A DNA stretch of 57,697 bases from Cyanobium sp. ATX 6A2. GTDB taxonomy: Bacteria > Cyanobacteriota > Cyanobacteriia > PCC-6307 > Cyanobiaceae. Positions 1 to 10,757 of this stretch are shown one piece after another (the first letter of the stretch is position 1; every line of letters begins with the position of its first letter). A program made the translations under genes and the position numbers. The DNA is taken from the NCBI RefSeq assembly GCF_024346355.1, contig NZ_JAGQCU010000019.1:1-57697 (forward strand). Direction: 5' to 3'. Under the pieces are notes generated by a model, which worked only from the letters and a program-made list of their open reading frames with translations, searched no databases and was not told where the DNA came from.

Positions 1-126
1 GTAGGCGCAGGGGAACAGGAGCAGCCCGGACCAGCCGACAAAAACGAAACGGTCGCGCTTGAGCCAGTCGTCGAGGACGTCGAACCATCCCCGGCCCGCT
101 GGCGCGCGCCCTACTGCGATCGTCAT
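1..126 (-). CDS. psbD: Photosystem II D2 protein, N-terminal part
   Basis: D2 is one of the two reaction-centre core proteins of photosystem II and sits in the thylakoid membrane. Only the first 42 codons are in the window; the gene runs off the left edge. The translation begins MTIAVGRAP and continues through [18 protein letters not shown] to [12 protein letters not shown], which is the invariant D2 N-terminus up to the start of the first membrane helix. The ATG at 124-126 is the family start. No Shine-Dalgarno is seen just upstream. A direct repeat resembling the RpaB-binding HLR1 element lies 13 bases upstream of the start. Identification is firm; completeness cannot be judged from this window. 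Confidence 0.96.
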   Translation of the reverse strand, partial: MTIAVGRAPAGRGWFDVLDDWLKRDRFVFVGWSGLLLFPCAY

Positions 127-138
127 GAAGAGGCGGTC

Positions 139-156
139 TTTACGAAGCGTTACAAC
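139..156. promoter_or_regulatory. HLR1-like RpaB site upstream of psbD
   Basis: Two 8-base direct repeats, TTTACGAA and GTTACAAC, are separated by two bases. The known HLR1 consensus is two (G/T)TTACA(T/A)(T/A) boxes with a 2-base spacer, bound by RpaB at high-light-regulated photosynthesis genes. Each box here has one mismatch. The site lies 13 bases from the psbD start codon, so it would be in the core promoter or the leader. That RpaB binds it is inference from the motif. Confidence 0.45.
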
Positions 157-260
157 CAAATCCTATGGGGTGGAGACCCGAACCGTGCGCCCCAGCTCGG
201 CTGTTGAGTAAAAGCGCCTATGGATCAGCAGGCACACCTCGCAGCGGCGGCCGGTGGACG

Positions 261-290
261 GGCCGTTGACCGCCGTTGACCGCCGTTCGC
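261..290. repeat. Short tandem repeat in psbD-UPF0367 intergenic region
   Basis: A 10-base unit containing CCGTTGAC occurs two and a half times in a row just ahead of the UPF0367 gene. The rest of the 195-base interval 127-321 holds the HLR1-like site and presumably the divergent promoters; nothing else is recognisable in it. Confidence 0.6.
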
Positions 291-321
291 CAGAGTGACT
301 TGCACGTTTCCCCTGGCCCCG

Positions 322-585
322 ATGTACCTCGTCGAGCTCTCGATCAAGCTCAGCCCCATGCCGATCGTGGTGCAGCGCAAGGAGCTGGGCGATGCCCAGG
401 CCCTCTACGACATGGTGCGCTCAGCCATGGAGAGCGGCAGCCCGCGGCTGCTTGAGCTCAGCTGCGACAAGGAGCCGGAGAAGAAGGTCAGCCTGCTGAG
501 CAGCGAGGTGGTGGCGGTGCAGCTCTATGAGAAGTCGGCCGGCGGGGCCGGCGGCAAACGGCCCGGCTTCAGCTTCGACAGCTGA
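322..585 (+). CDS. UPF0367 family protein, conserved in cyanobacteria
   Basis: An 87-residue soluble protein of unknown function. From the ATG at 322 it reads [20 protein letters not shown], then a block with [13 protein letters not shown] and a [13 protein letters not shown] stretch. This matches the cyanobacterial UPF0367 pattern of a short beta-rich protein with a conserved VQRK and PEKK. An in-frame GTG at 295 would add nine residues unlike the family, so I prefer the ATG. It ends 23 bases before the ABC ATPase and may be cotranscribed with it. No function is proposed. Confidence 0.8.
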   Translation: MYLVELSIKLSPMPIVVQRKELGDAQALYDMVRSAMESGSPRLLELSCDKEPEKKVSLLSSEVVAVQLYEKSAGGAGGKRPGFSFDS

Positions 586-608
586 GACCTTCACTCGCCC
601 GCTGACCC

Positions 609-1298
609 TTGCCCGCACCCAGCTCCGGCCCCGCCCCCAGCCCAGCTCTCGTGGCTGAAGCGCTCAGTCACACCTGGCCGGGAACGGAGACAGCGGCCCT
701 GCGCGACTGCGGGCTGCAACTGCCCCACCACGGGCTGTGGATGCTGGTGGGCAGCAACGGCAGCGGCAAGAGCACCCTGCTGCGGTTGATCGCCGGGCTG
801 CTGCCGCTCCAGCGGGGCCACATCCGCTGCAACCTTCGCTGTGCTCTGGTGTTTCAGAACCCCGACCACCAGTTGCTGCTGCCCAGCTGCAGCAGTGAGC
901 TGCTGCTGGCCATCGACCCCTGCCTGGATCACTCCAGCCGGGAAGAGCGGTTGGAGCAGGCCCTGGAGCAGGTGGGGCTGAAAGGGATGGCGGATCGGCC
1001 CATCCATGCCCTCAGTGGCGGCCAGAAACAGCGCCTGGCCATCGCCGCCGCCCTGGCCAGCGAGGCTGAGCTGCTGCTGCTCGATGAACCCACCGCCCTG
1101 CTCGACCCCGACAGCCAGCGGGAGGTGCTGGCCCTGATCCGCCGGCTCACCAGCCGGGCCGCCCAGCCGCTCACGGCCCTGTGGATCACCCATCGGCTTG
1201 AGGAGTTGGCCAGCTGCGACGGGGCCGCCCTGATGCGGGAGGGACGCCTGGGCCCCTGGCAGCCGGGGGCAGCCCTGGCCCGCCAGCTGGCGGGCTGA
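609..1298 (+). CDS. ABC transporter ATP-binding protein
   Basis: A 229-residue nucleotide-binding subunit, expected to drive a membrane transporter from the cytoplasmic face. Visible motifs in order: Walker A GSNGSGKST near residue 53, Q-loop VFQNPDHQ, ABC signature LSGGQKQR near 137, Walker B LLLLDEP near 156 and a switch histidine in WITHRLEE. The QNPDHQ form of the Q-loop is common in ECF/cobalt-type ATPases (CbiO/EcfA-like), so an ECF-type importer is possible, but no partner membrane subunit is present here and the substrate is unknown. The TTG at 609 is the first in-frame start after the UPF0367 stop; a start further in is possible. Confidence 0.85.
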   Translation: MPAPSSGPAPSPALVAEALSHTWPGTETAALRDCGLQLPHHGLWMLVGSNGSGKSTLLRLIAGLLPLQRGHIRCNLRCALVFQNPDHQLLLPSCSSELLLAIDPCLDHSSREERLEQALEQVGLKGMADRPIHALSGGQKQRLAIAAALASEAELLLLDEPTALLDPDSQREVLALIRRLTSRAAQPLTALWITHRLEELASCDGAALMREGRLGPWQPGAALARQLAG

Positions 1299-1321
1299 TC
1301 CCAGGGCGCTGATCCCAGAGC
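1294..1321. repeat. 14-base tandem duplication at the ABC gene 3' end
   Basis: GCTGATCCCAGGGC is followed directly by GCTGATCCCAGAGC, one mismatch apart. The first copy contains the stop codon of the ABC ATPase gene. It looks like a small tandem duplication with no evident function. Confidence 0.75.
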
Positions 1322-1435
1322 ATCGCTTGCCCAGGGGGGCAGCCGACCGGTATGGTCTGAAATCGCTGGCACCGCTGGTGCTGGCTGATTCAGTTCAGGG
1401 GCGACCCCCATCAGGGTCGATCTCCGGACTGCCAT

Positions 1436-1507
1436 TCCTCGGTAGCTCAGTGGTAGAGCGGTCGGCTGTTAACCGATTGGTCGCAGGTTCGAATCCCGCC
1501 CGGGGAG
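1436..1507 (+). tRNA. trnN: tRNA-Asn (anticodon GUU)
   Basis: A complete cloverleaf can be drawn: acceptor stem TCCTCGG with CCGGGGA (one T-G pair), D-arm AGCTCAGTGGTAGAGC, anticodon arm with loop centred on GTT, and T-arm GCAGGTTCGAATCCCGC. The discriminator base is G, as usual for tRNA-Asn. CCA is not encoded. It stands alone between an ABC ATPase gene and rpaA. Confidence 0.96.
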
Positions 1508-1520
1508 TTTCAGCTCACGT

Positions 1521-1580
1521 CACGGTCAGGGACAAGGTCAGGATCAGGGACACGGTCAAGGACAGGGTCTCGCTCAGGGC
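1521..1580. repeat. Degenerate short tandem repeats between tRNA-Asn and rpaA
   Basis: The stretch is built from variants of GGTCAGGGACA / GGTCAAGGACA repeated about every 12 bases, five or so times. It lies between the tRNA and the rpaA start and so forms part of the rpaA upstream region. Copies differ from each other, suggesting old slippage. No coding function is supported. Confidence 0.65.
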
Positions 1581-1667
1581 CGTGCCGGAGAGAATGGGCA
1601 TGGTTCAGTGGCCGCAAGGGCCCACCGCCGTCTTCGATCCGTCCACCAGTCCGAGGTTTGCTCTGCG

Positions 1668-2423
1668 ATGAAGCCCTGCATCCTGCTGATCGAGGACGAC
1701 GGCGACATGCTCGATCTGGTGGCCGGTCACCTGGCCCACAATGGCTTCGACGTGCACAGGGCCGAAGACGGCATCCGCGGCCAGGCCCTAGCCCTGCAGG
1801 TGGTGCCGGATCTGATCCTGCTGGATCTGATGCTGCCCAAGGTGGATGGCCTCACCCTCTGCCAGCGCCTGCGCCGCGATGAGCGCACGGCACGCATCCC
1901 GATCCTGATGCTCACGGCCCTGGGCGATACCAAGGACAAGGTGAGCGGCTTCAACTCCGGCGCCGATGACTACCTCACCAAACCCTTTGACCTCGAGGAG
2001 CTCACCGTGCGCGTCAAGGCCCTGCTGCGCCGCTGCGACCATGCCCCCCTGGCCAGCCAGCACAGCGAAATCCTCAGTTTCGGGCCCCTCACCCTGGTGC
2101 CGGAACGCTTCGAGGCCATCTGGTTCGATCAACCCGTGCGGCTCACCCACCTGGAGTTCGAGCTGCTGCACTGCCTGCTGCAGCGCCATGGACAGACCGT
2201 GGCGCCGGCCCTGATCCTCAAGGAGGTGTGGGGCTACGAACCCGACGACGACATCGAAACGATCCGGGTGCACGTGCGCCACCTGCGCACCAAGCTGGAA
2301 CCGGATCCGCGCAAACCGCGCTTCATCAAGACGGTGTACGGGGCCGGCTACTGCCTGGAACTGCCAAGCCCAGTGCCCAGCTCCAGCAGTGCCACCTCCC
2401 AGGCCAGCCGCGGCTGCACGTAG
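1668..2423 (+). CDS. rpaA: Response regulator RpaA, OmpR family
   Basis: RpaA is the DNA-binding output regulator of the cyanobacterial circadian clock, phosphorylated through SasA, and controls global day-night transcription. The 251-residue product starts [14 protein letters not shown]. The receiver domain carries the acidic pair in IEDD, the phosphoacceptor Asp in [13 protein letters not shown] near residue 53, and the Lys in YLTKPF. The C-terminal winged helix has [18 protein letters not shown] and the block from [16 protein letters not shown] to [12 protein letters not shown], which are diagnostic of RpaA rather than RpaB. The ATG at 1668 gives the family N-terminus. The last 25 codons overlap the 3' end of holB on the other strand by 76 bases; that tail lies beyond the conserved domain. 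Confidence 0.93.
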   Translation: MKPCILLIEDDGDMLDLVAGHLAHNGFDVHRAEDGIRGQALALQVVPDLILLDLMLPKVDGLTLCQRLRRDERTARIPILMLTALGDTKDKVSGFNSGADDYLTKPFDLEELTVRVKALLRRCDHAPLASQHSEILSFGPLTLVPERFEAIWFDQPVRLTHLEFELLHCLLQRHGQTVAPALILKEVWGYEPDDDIETIRVHVRHLRTKLEPDPRKPRFIKTVYGAGYCLELPSPVPSSSSATSQASRGCT

Positions 2424-3331
2424 GCGCGCAGCTGGCGGCGCAGGCGCTCCAGGCGCAGCAGCGTCGCCGGGTTGGCCTGGCGGCGCCAGAGCCAGAGCTG
2501 CCACCAGCCCAGCAACCAGAGCTGCTGCTCGCCGTCGAGCGCTTCGCTGAGGTCGCGGGCCAGGGCCAGGGCCACCAGGGGATCAGCGCTCGCCGGCAGG
2601 TCCTGCAGGCGGCCGCTGAGCTCCGGCGGCAGGGCCTGCCACTGACGACGGTGATGGAGCAGGGCACCGGGGGAGCCGGCCGCCAGCTCCAGCAGCTCGG
2701 GGCTGTCCGCCGGCAGCGCAGCCTCCGTGGCGGCCGACCCCGACAGACGCTCGAGCACGCGGGCCACCTCCTCGGGCGCCAGGCGGCGGAAGGGGATCAA
2801 CTGACAGCGCGAGCGGATCGTGCTCAGCAACTGCTCCGGGGCCGCCGTGATCAGCAGCAGCAGACCTTCGCCGGGCTCTTCCAGGGTCTTGAGCAGGGCA
2901 TTGGCGGCAGCCTCGGCCATCGCCTCGACCTGCTCCAGCACCACCACGCAGCCCGGCGCCTCCACCGGCCGGCGGGCCAGGAAGCGGGACACCTGGCGGA
3001 TCTGCTCGAGGCGCAACTGGGGCGGGCTGCGCCGGTTCACCCCCTCCTCCTCGGCCCGGGAGAGGGGCACCAGCTCACCGCGATGCAGGTAGGAGGGCTC
3101 CACCCAGAGCAGATCGGGATGGTTGCCCTCGGCCACACGACGGCGCAGCGACGGTGCTCCCTGCGGGCCGGCCATCACCCCTTCGAGGAAGCGCAGCGCC
3201 GCCAGGCGTCGCCCCACCCCCTCCGGTCCGGCGAACAGATAGGCGGGGGAGATCCGCCGCGCCTCGAGCGCGGCCAGCAGCAGGGCGCGGGCCGGGCGCT
3301 GGCCCACCAGATCGGCGAACAGCTCACTCAC
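2348..3331 (-). CDS. holB: DNA polymerase III delta-prime subunit
   Basis: A clamp-loader subunit (327 residues) that helps load the sliding clamp at the replication fork. The N-terminal AAA-type region shows [24 protein letters not shown] (the Walker A-like segment) and [14 protein letters not shown], followed by [14 protein letters not shown], the SRC motif of gamma/delta-prime subunits. GPEGVGRR lacks the usual GK(S/T), which fits the non-hydrolysing delta-prime rather than gamma/tau. The GTG at 3331 gives [11 protein letters not shown] and shares four bases (GTGA) with the tmk stop, indicating translational coupling. Its 3' end overlaps rpaA convergently. Confidence 0.88.
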   Translation of the reverse strand: MSELFADLVGQRPARALLLAALEARRISPAYLFAGPEGVGRRLAALRFLEGVMAGPQGAPSLRRRVAEGNHPDLLWVEPSYLHRGELVPLSRAEEEGVNRRSPPQLRLEQIRQVSRFLARRPVEAPGCVVVLEQVEAMAEAAANALLKTLEEPGEGLLLLITAAPEQLLSTIRSRCQLIPFRRLAPEEVARVLERLSGSAATEAALPADSPELLELAAGSPGALLHHRRQWQALPPELSGRLQDLPASADPLVALALARDLSEALDGEQQLWLLGWWQLWLWRRQANPATLLRLERLRRQLRAYVQPRLAWEVALLELGTGLGSSRQ

Positions 3332-3967
3332 GGGCGCTGCTGCAACCGGCCGATCAGCCCCTGGCACTCGGCCGCCACCCGGGCCGGATCGGCACCGGCA
3401 TCCACCCGGCACCAGCCGCGGCGCGCAGCCAGTTCGGCGAAGCCGCGGGCCACCGCCTCCAGAAAGGCCTCACCACCAGCCTCGATGCGGTCGGCGGGTC
3501 GATCGCCGCGGCGGCGCCGGCTCTCAGCCAGGGGCAGATCCAGCCAGAGGGTGAGATCGGGCTGCAGACCGCCAGTGGCCATCTGCTCCAGGTGCTCGAT
3601 GAGATCGAGGGGCTGGCCGCGGCCGTAGCCCTGGTAGGCGGCGGTGGAGCCACTGAAGCGATCGCTCAGCACCCAATGTCCCGCCGCCAGGGCCGGTCGG
3701 ATCGTCTGCTCCACGTGTTGGGCCCGGTCGGCGGCGTAGAGCAGCAGTTCGGCTCGGTTCACAGGGGTGGCCTCCCCCGGCGGGTGGAGCAGCAGCTGGC
3801 GCAGGGCCTGCCCCAGGGGCGTGCCGCCGGGCTCGCGCGTGACCACAAGGTCGGAGCCCGCGGGGATCAGGCCGCTGTGGGGCAGCCAGTGGTGGAGCCG
3901 CTCGAGCTGGGTGGACTTGCCGCAGCCATCGATGCCCTCCAGCACCAGGAAGCGGCCCGGGACCGGA

Positions 3968-3993
<26 letters not shown>
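3328..3993 (-). CDS. tmk: Thymidylate kinase
   Basis: Phosphorylates dTMP to dTDP for DNA synthesis, in the cytoplasm. The 221-residue product has the P-loop LEGIDGCGKSTQ, the DR(Y/F)-type motif LSDRFSGSTAAYQGYGRG, TREPGGTPLGQ, and an Arg-rich lid ESRRRRGDR. All are typical of bacterial TMP kinases and the length is normal. Two starts are possible: ATG at 3993, overlapping the upstream ATPase by 26 bases, or GTG at 3975, giving VPDPVPGRFLVLEG with an 8-base overlap; neither has a good ribosome site. The order copper ATPase-tmk-holB with overlaps suggests one transcript. Confidence 0.92.
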
Positions 3994-6388
<2,395 letters not shown>

Positions 6389-6466
6389 GGGGCCGAATCA
6401 GCCGGGCATGGTGCTCACGGTAAGCAGATCGGCCAGACTGGTCACCACGAAGCTCGCCTCCCGCCG

Positions 6467-6988
6467 GTGCCCCGCTCCCAACGCAACGACAACTTCATCG
6501 ACAAGAGCTTCACGGTGATGGCCGACCTGATTCTCAAGGTGCTGCCCACCAACCGTCGGGCCAAGGAGGCCTTCGCCTACTACCGCGACGGCATGAGCGC
6601 CCAGGCCGACGGGGAATACGCCGAAGCTCTGGAGAACTACGACGAGGCCCTCAAGCTCGAGGACGACCCCAACGACCGGGCCTTCATCTACTACAACATG
6701 GCCCTGGTGTTCGCCAGCAACGGTGAGCACGCCAGGGCACTCGACACCTACAGCCAGGCCCTGGAACTGAACAGCAAGATGCCCCAGGTCCTCAACAACA
6801 TGGCCGTGATCCACCACCACCTCGGCTCCCTGGCCGAGGAGCGGGGCGACGCCGACGAGGCCGACCAGCAGTTCGATCAGGCCGCCGACCTGTGGGGCAA
6901 GGCCATCCGCATGGCTCCCAACAACTACATCGAGGCCCAGAACTGGCTCAAGACCAGCGGCCGCGGCAACGTGGACGTGTATTTCTGA
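6467..6988 (+). CDS. ycf3: Photosystem I assembly protein Ycf3
   Basis: A TPR protein that acts as a chaperone for photosystem I core assembly at the thylakoid surface. The GTG at 6467 gives the conserved start (M)[15 protein letters not shown] and a 173-residue protein, the usual length. TPR units are seen in [49 protein letters not shown] and a third repeat ending [13 protein letters not shown]. The C-terminus [10 protein letters not shown] is also typical. The frame is open far upstream of the GTG, but those residues are antisense to the copper ATPase and not real. Confidence 0.95.
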   Translation: MPRSQRNDNFIDKSFTVMADLILKVLPTNRRAKEAFAYYRDGMSAQADGEYAEALENYDEALKLEDDPNDRAFIYYNMALVFASNGEHARALDTYSQALELNSKMPQVLNNMAVIHHHLGSLAEERGDADEADQQFDQAADLWGKAIRMAPNNYIEAQNWLKTSGRGNVDVYF

Positions 6989-7051
6989 TCTGGTCGACCG
7001 GGGGACATCTGGGCCAGTTCTGGCTTAGCTGGAGCAAAGCCAGCCAACGCC

Positions 7052-7303
7052 ATGACCCCGGGCACTGCCTTCAACCTGCGCTGCACCCTCAGCTTCGGCG
7101 ACATTTATGGCCAGATCCTGGCCTGGATGGCTGTGATCTTCGCGAGCCTGGCAGCAGGACTGGCGCTGATGGGCTCGTCCCGCCCACTGTTCGCCCTGGT
7201 GGGCGTTGGGCTGATCCTGGTGCTCAGCCTGCCGTTTCTGCTGTTTGCCTTTGTCACCACCCTGCTGAATCACATCAGGCTGGAGCCCCAGCAAGAGAGC
7301 TGA
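7052..7303 (+). CDS. Small two-helix membrane protein, unknown function
   Basis: An 83-residue hydrophobic protein starting MTPGTAFNLRCTLSFGD. Two membrane segments are evident: ILAWMAVIFASLAAGLALMG and FALVGVGLILVLSLPFLLFAFV, with a short polar tail. I do not recognise a family. It lies between ycf3 and the cytochrome oxidase genes in the same direction, so a thylakoid or plasma-membrane role is plausible, but that is only context. Confidence 0.6.
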   Translation: MTPGTAFNLRCTLSFGDIYGQILAWMAVIFASLAAGLALMGSSRPLFALVGVGLILVLSLPFLLFAFVTTLLNHIRLEPQQES

Positions 7304-7338
7304 TGATGAGCCCCTGGGGCCAAGGTTGAAGCTGGGGG

Positions 7339-7434
7339 TCAGCCGCCTGCCGCAAACGTGCCCAGCAACAGCACTGACAGGAGCATGGCGGGCAAGAGCA
7401 ACACCACGAGCAGCTGCAGGTCGTGAACGGTCAT
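7339..7434 (-). CDS. Possible 31-residue single-span membrane peptide
   Basis: An ATG at 7434 opens a 31-codon frame: MTVHDLQ, then an unbroken hydrophobic stretch LLVVLLLPAMLLSVLLLG, then TFAAGG and a TGA. The composition is that of the one-helix small subunits common in photosynthetic and respiratory complexes. No ribosome site is seen. It lies in the otherwise empty interval before ctaC. It is loosely similar in layout to PsaM but I do not claim homology. It could be chance. Confidence 0.3.
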   Translation of the reverse strand: MTVHDLQLLVVLLLPAMLLSVLLLGTFAAGG

Positions 7435-7657
7435 GACAGGAGGCCTCGCAGCACTCAGGTTTCAGGGCAATCACCAACCTGGACGCCAGCCCGGCGAAGG
7501 GAACAGCAGGGCGTCATTAATTGCAACACTTTGGCGTTGATTGCCACACAGAAAAGAGCCCATTCCCCACAGATCGCAACCGCTGACGTTGAACAGCTGC
7601 GCCACTGGAGCCTGGTTCATAGACTGAGCCCCACTATCCAGGGACGACCCACAGACC
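7435..7657 (+). promoter_or_regulatory. Leader and presumed promoter of ctaCDE
   Basis: No gene is visible here. The stretch contains an AT-richer segment around 7515-7560 unlike its GC-rich surroundings, which is where a promoter for the oxidase operon would be expected. No clear -10/-35 pair or HLR1 site was found. Confidence 0.3.
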
Positions 7658-8509
7658 ATGGGGACGATGCCGATCCCACCCAGAATTCTCACGCTGCTCA
7701 TCGGCACTGCCCTTGTGCTGGTGGGCCTGTGGGTGGGACAGAACGTGAACCTGCTGCCAGTCGATGCCAGCGTCAACGCTCCACTTTACGACGAGCTTTT
7801 CAAGGTGCTGTTCAGCATCGGCACCACCTTGTTCATTGGCATCGTGGGAATGGTCCTCTACAGCCTGACGCGATTCCGTCGCCGCAGCGACACGGCTGGG
7901 GAAGTCCTGGCCGTGGAGGGCAATCTACCGCTGGAGATCCTCTGGACCGCCATTCCGGCCGTGGTGGTGCTGTTTGTGGGGATCTACAGCTTCGACATCT
8001 ATGACCGGATGGGCGGCATGGTGCCGATGCACGATCACAGCATGGCCAGCATGCAAACCGCACAGGAGCCAGAGGAGAAGACCTGGGCTGGCATCAGCCC
8101 GGCGTCCGTGGAAGGCGAGCCCCCTGCAACAGCAGTACCGATTGAGGTCACCGCCATGCAGTTTGCCTTCATTTTTCATTATCCAGAAGCAGATATCATC
8201 AGTGGCGAACTCCATGTTCCTGCAGGCCAGCCCGTATCCCTGCGAATGACGGCCAATGACGTCATTCATGCCTTCTGGGTGCCGGAGTTCAGGCTCAAGC
8301 AGGACATCATTCCCGGCCAGCCCACCCTGCTGAGCTTTACGGCAACCCGTCCGGGCCGCTATCCGATCGTGTGCGCTGAGCTCTGTGGCGCCTACCACGG
8401 CGGCATGCGCTCCACCGTGATCGTTGAAGAACCCGAGGATTTCGCCAACTGGGTTGCCCAGAACAGCCCCGTGAAGGCCACGCCCACCAGCTCAGCGGTG
8501 ATCTCATGA
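7658..8509 (+). CDS. ctaC: Cytochrome c oxidase subunit II
   Basis: Subunit II of the aa3-type terminal oxidase, which takes electrons from cytochrome c or plastocyanin through its CuA centre on the lumenal or periplasmic side. The 283-residue protein has two N-terminal membrane helices (about 8-28 and 48-70, then 88-110 after a linker) and a cupredoxin domain. The CuA ligands are seen in VIHAFWVPEF and CAELCGAYHGGM. A Met/His-rich linker (MGGMVPMHDHSMASM) precedes the cupredoxin fold. Start is ATG 7658, with ATG 7667 as an alternative. The stop overlaps ctaD by four bases (ATGA). Confidence 0.96.
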   Translation: MGTMPIPPRILTLLIGTALVLVGLWVGQNVNLLPVDASVNAPLYDELFKVLFSIGTTLFIGIVGMVLYSLTRFRRRSDTAGEVLAVEGNLPLEILWTAIPAVVVLFVGIYSFDIYDRMGGMVPMHDHSMASMQTAQEPEEKTWAGISPASVEGEPPATAVPIEVTAMQFAFIFHYPEADIISGELHVPAGQPVSLRMTANDVIHAFWVPEFRLKQDIIPGQPTLLSFTATRPGRYPIVCAELCGAYHGGMRSTVIVEEPEDFANWVAQNSPVKATPTSSAVIS

Positions 8510-10125
8510 CCATCAGCCCACCATCCGACTTCGCGAGCACGGCGGAGCAGCCGCGCTGGCAGCGCTACTTCGGCTTCAGCACCGACCACAAGGTGATCGG
8601 GTTGCAATATCTGGTCTGCGGCTTCCTGTTCTATTTCATCGGTGGAGCCCTGGCTGGCGCCCTGCGCACCGAACTGCTGACCCCCATCTCCGATTTCATG
8701 CCCCGGGAGGTCTACAACGAGCTCCTCACCCTGCACGGCACCGTGATGATCTTCCTATGGATCGTCCCTGTGGTGAACGGTGCCTTCGGCAACTACCTGA
8801 TCCCCTTCTACGTGGGGGCCAGAGACATGGCCTACCCCCGGTTGAATGCTGTGGCCTTCTGGATGATTCCGCCGGCTGGTGTGCTGCTGATCAGCAGCTA
8901 CTTCCTCGGCGGGGCATCCCAGTCGGGCTGGACGGCCTACCCGCCCCTCAGCCTGAACACGGCCGCCACCGGTCAAGTCATCTGGATTCTGAGCGTGTTG
9001 CTGCTGGGAGGCAGCTCGATCTTCGGAGCCATCAACTTCGTTGGCACCATCCTCAAAATGCGGCGGCCTGGGCTACAGATGATGCAGTTGCCCATGTACT
9101 GCTGGGCGATGCTCGGAACCAGCATCCTCGTGCTGCTGTCCACCCCGGTGCTGGCCGGCACCTTGGTGCTGCTGAGCTTCGACATCGTCGCCCATACCGG
9201 CTTCTTCAACCCTGCCATGGGGGGCAATGCGGTGGTGTACCAGCACCTCTTCTGGTTCTACTCCCATCCGGCCGTCTACATCATGGTGCTACCGGCCTTC
9301 GGACTGGTGAGCGAGATCCTGCCGGTGCACGCTCGCAAGCCCCTATTCGGCTACACCACCATGGTGTACTCGATTATGGCCATCGTCTTTCTGGGTTTGA
9401 TCGTGTGGGCTCACCACATGTTCACCAGCGGCACCCCTCCGTGGATGCGGCTGTTCTTCACCATCGCCACCTCCTTTATCGCAGTACCCACGGGGATCAA
9501 GTTCTTCAACTGGCTGGCCACCCTTTGGGGAGGCAGCATCAGCCTGAACAGCGCCGTGATGTTCTCCTGTGGCTTCATCGTGAACTTCGTGTTCGGCGGC
9601 ATCACAGGCATTGCCCTGGCCCAGGTGCCATTTGACATCCATGTGCACGACACATACTTTGTGGTGGGACATTTTCACTACATCGTTTACGGGGGCACGG
9701 TGTTTGTGATTTTTGCTTCGATCTACCACTGGTACCCCAAGGTCATGGGACGCCTGCTCAACGAGCCCCTCGGTCAGCTGCACTTCTGGCTCACCTTCAT
9801 CGGCCTCAATCTCTGCTTTGCCCCCCAGCACTGGCTGGGCCTCAACGGCATGCCCAGACGCGTTGCCGAATACGATCCCCAGTTCCAGTTCATCAACCAG
9901 ATCAGCAGCGTTGGCGCTCTGCTGATGGCCGTGAGCACCCTTCCCTTCCTGATCAATGTGATCTGGAGCGCCTACCGGGGCACGGTCGCCGGGGACAACC
10001 CCTGGAATGCCCTGACGCCGGAATGGCTGACCAGCTCACCACCGCCGGAGGAGAACTGGCATGGAGAGGCTCCCCTGGTCCATGAGCCCTACGGCTATGG
10101 CCTCAAGTCTCCAGTTTCGTCATGA
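8506..10125 (+). CDS. ctaD: Cytochrome c oxidase subunit I
   Basis: The catalytic subunit of the haem-copper oxidase, 539 residues and about 12 membrane helices. Haem ligands lie in LLTLHGTVMIFLW and FHYIVYGG; CuB ligands in FWFYSHPAVYIM (with the His-Tyr cross-link pair) and WAHHMFTSG. YSHPAVY and the following conserved segments place it in the A-type oxidases with both proton channels likely. It overlaps ctaC and ctaE by four bases on either side, so the three genes are translationally coupled. Confidence 0.97.
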   Translation: MTISPPSDFASTAEQPRWQRYFGFSTDHKVIGLQYLVCGFLFYFIGGALAGALRTELLTPISDFMPREVYNELLTLHGTVMIFLWIVPVVNGAFGNYLIPFYVGARDMAYPRLNAVAFWMIPPAGVLLISSYFLGGASQSGWTAYPPLSLNTAATGQVIWILSVLLLGGSSIFGAINFVGTILKMRRPGLQMMQLPMYCWAMLGTSILVLLSTPVLAGTLVLLSFDIVAHTGFFNPAMGGNAVVYQHLFWFYSHPAVYIMVLPAFGLVSEILPVHARKPLFGYTTMVYSIMAIVFLGLIVWAHHMFTSGTPPWMRLFFTIATSFIAVPTGIKFFNWLATLWGGSISLNSAVMFSCGFIVNFVFGGITGIALAQVPFDIHVHDTYFVVGHFHYIVYGGTVFVIFASIYHWYPKVMGRLLNEPLGQLHFWLTFIGLNLCFAPQHWLGLNGMPRRVAEYDPQFQFINQISSVGALLMAVSTLPFLINVIWSAYRGTVAGDNPWNALTPEWLTSSPPPEENWHGEAPLVHEPYGYGLKSPVSS

Positions 10126-10736
10126 CAACCAGCCTTCCCGGACCCGCCAGCGGCCAGAACGCCACTGAGCACTCCGCTGCCGAAAGCACCGAGCACCATC
10201 CCGATCACCGCCTGTTCGGCCTGGCCACGTTCCTGGTGGCCGACGGCATGACCTTTGCCGGCTTTTTCGCCGCCTACCTCACCTTCCGCGCGGTCAATCC
10301 CCTCCCGGAAGGGGCCATCTACGAGCTGGAGCTGCTGCTGCCCAGCATCAACACCGTGCTGCTGCTGGTGAGCAGCTTCACCTTCCACAGGGCGGGGTCA
10401 GCCCTGAAGCGCGACGATCGTCAGCTCTGCCGGCGCTGGCTGCTGATCACCGCCACCCTGGGCCTCCTCTTCCTGGCCGCCCAGCTGAAGGAGTACTTCT
10501 CCCTGCCCTTCGGCCTCACCGACAACCTCTACGGCAGCACCTTCTACGCGATCACCGGCTTTCACGGTCTGCATGTGACCCTGGGCTCGCTGATGATCCT
10601 GATCATCTGGTGGCAGAGCCGCGAAGGGGGCCGGGTGAGCAGCCAGAACCGCTTCCCTCTCGAGGCCACGGAGCTCTACTGGCACTTCGTGGATGGGATC
10701 TGGGTGGTGCTCTACGGCATTCTCTACCTGCTGTAG
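10122..10736 (+). CDS. ctaE: Cytochrome c oxidase subunit III
   Basis: A 204-residue membrane subunit with five hydrophobic helices. Family motifs include FGLATFLVADGMTFAGFFAAYL near the first helix and TGFHGLHVTLGS and ELYWHFVDGIWVVLY near the end; the last carries the conserved WHFVD(G/V)VW signature. It is shorter than mitochondrial subunit III and has the cyanobacterial length. It ends 21 bases before the radA stop on the other strand, leaving little room for a terminator. Confidence 0.96.
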   Translation: MTTSLPGPASGQNATEHSAAESTEHHPDHRLFGLATFLVADGMTFAGFFAAYLTFRAVNPLPEGAIYELELLLPSINTVLLLVSSFTFHRAGSALKRDDRQLCRRWLLITATLGLLFLAAQLKEYFSLPFGLTDNLYGSTFYAITGFHGLHVTLGSLMILIIWWQSREGGRVSSQNRFPLEATELYWHFVDGIWVVLYGILYLL

Positions 10737-10757
10737 CCGGAATCCTCTGGCGCTCGA

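Noticed and set aside
7339-7434. 31-residue peptide as PsaM
   Set aside because: Length and a DxQ start are similar, but the proline position and C-terminus do not match PsaM well enough, so no gene name was given.
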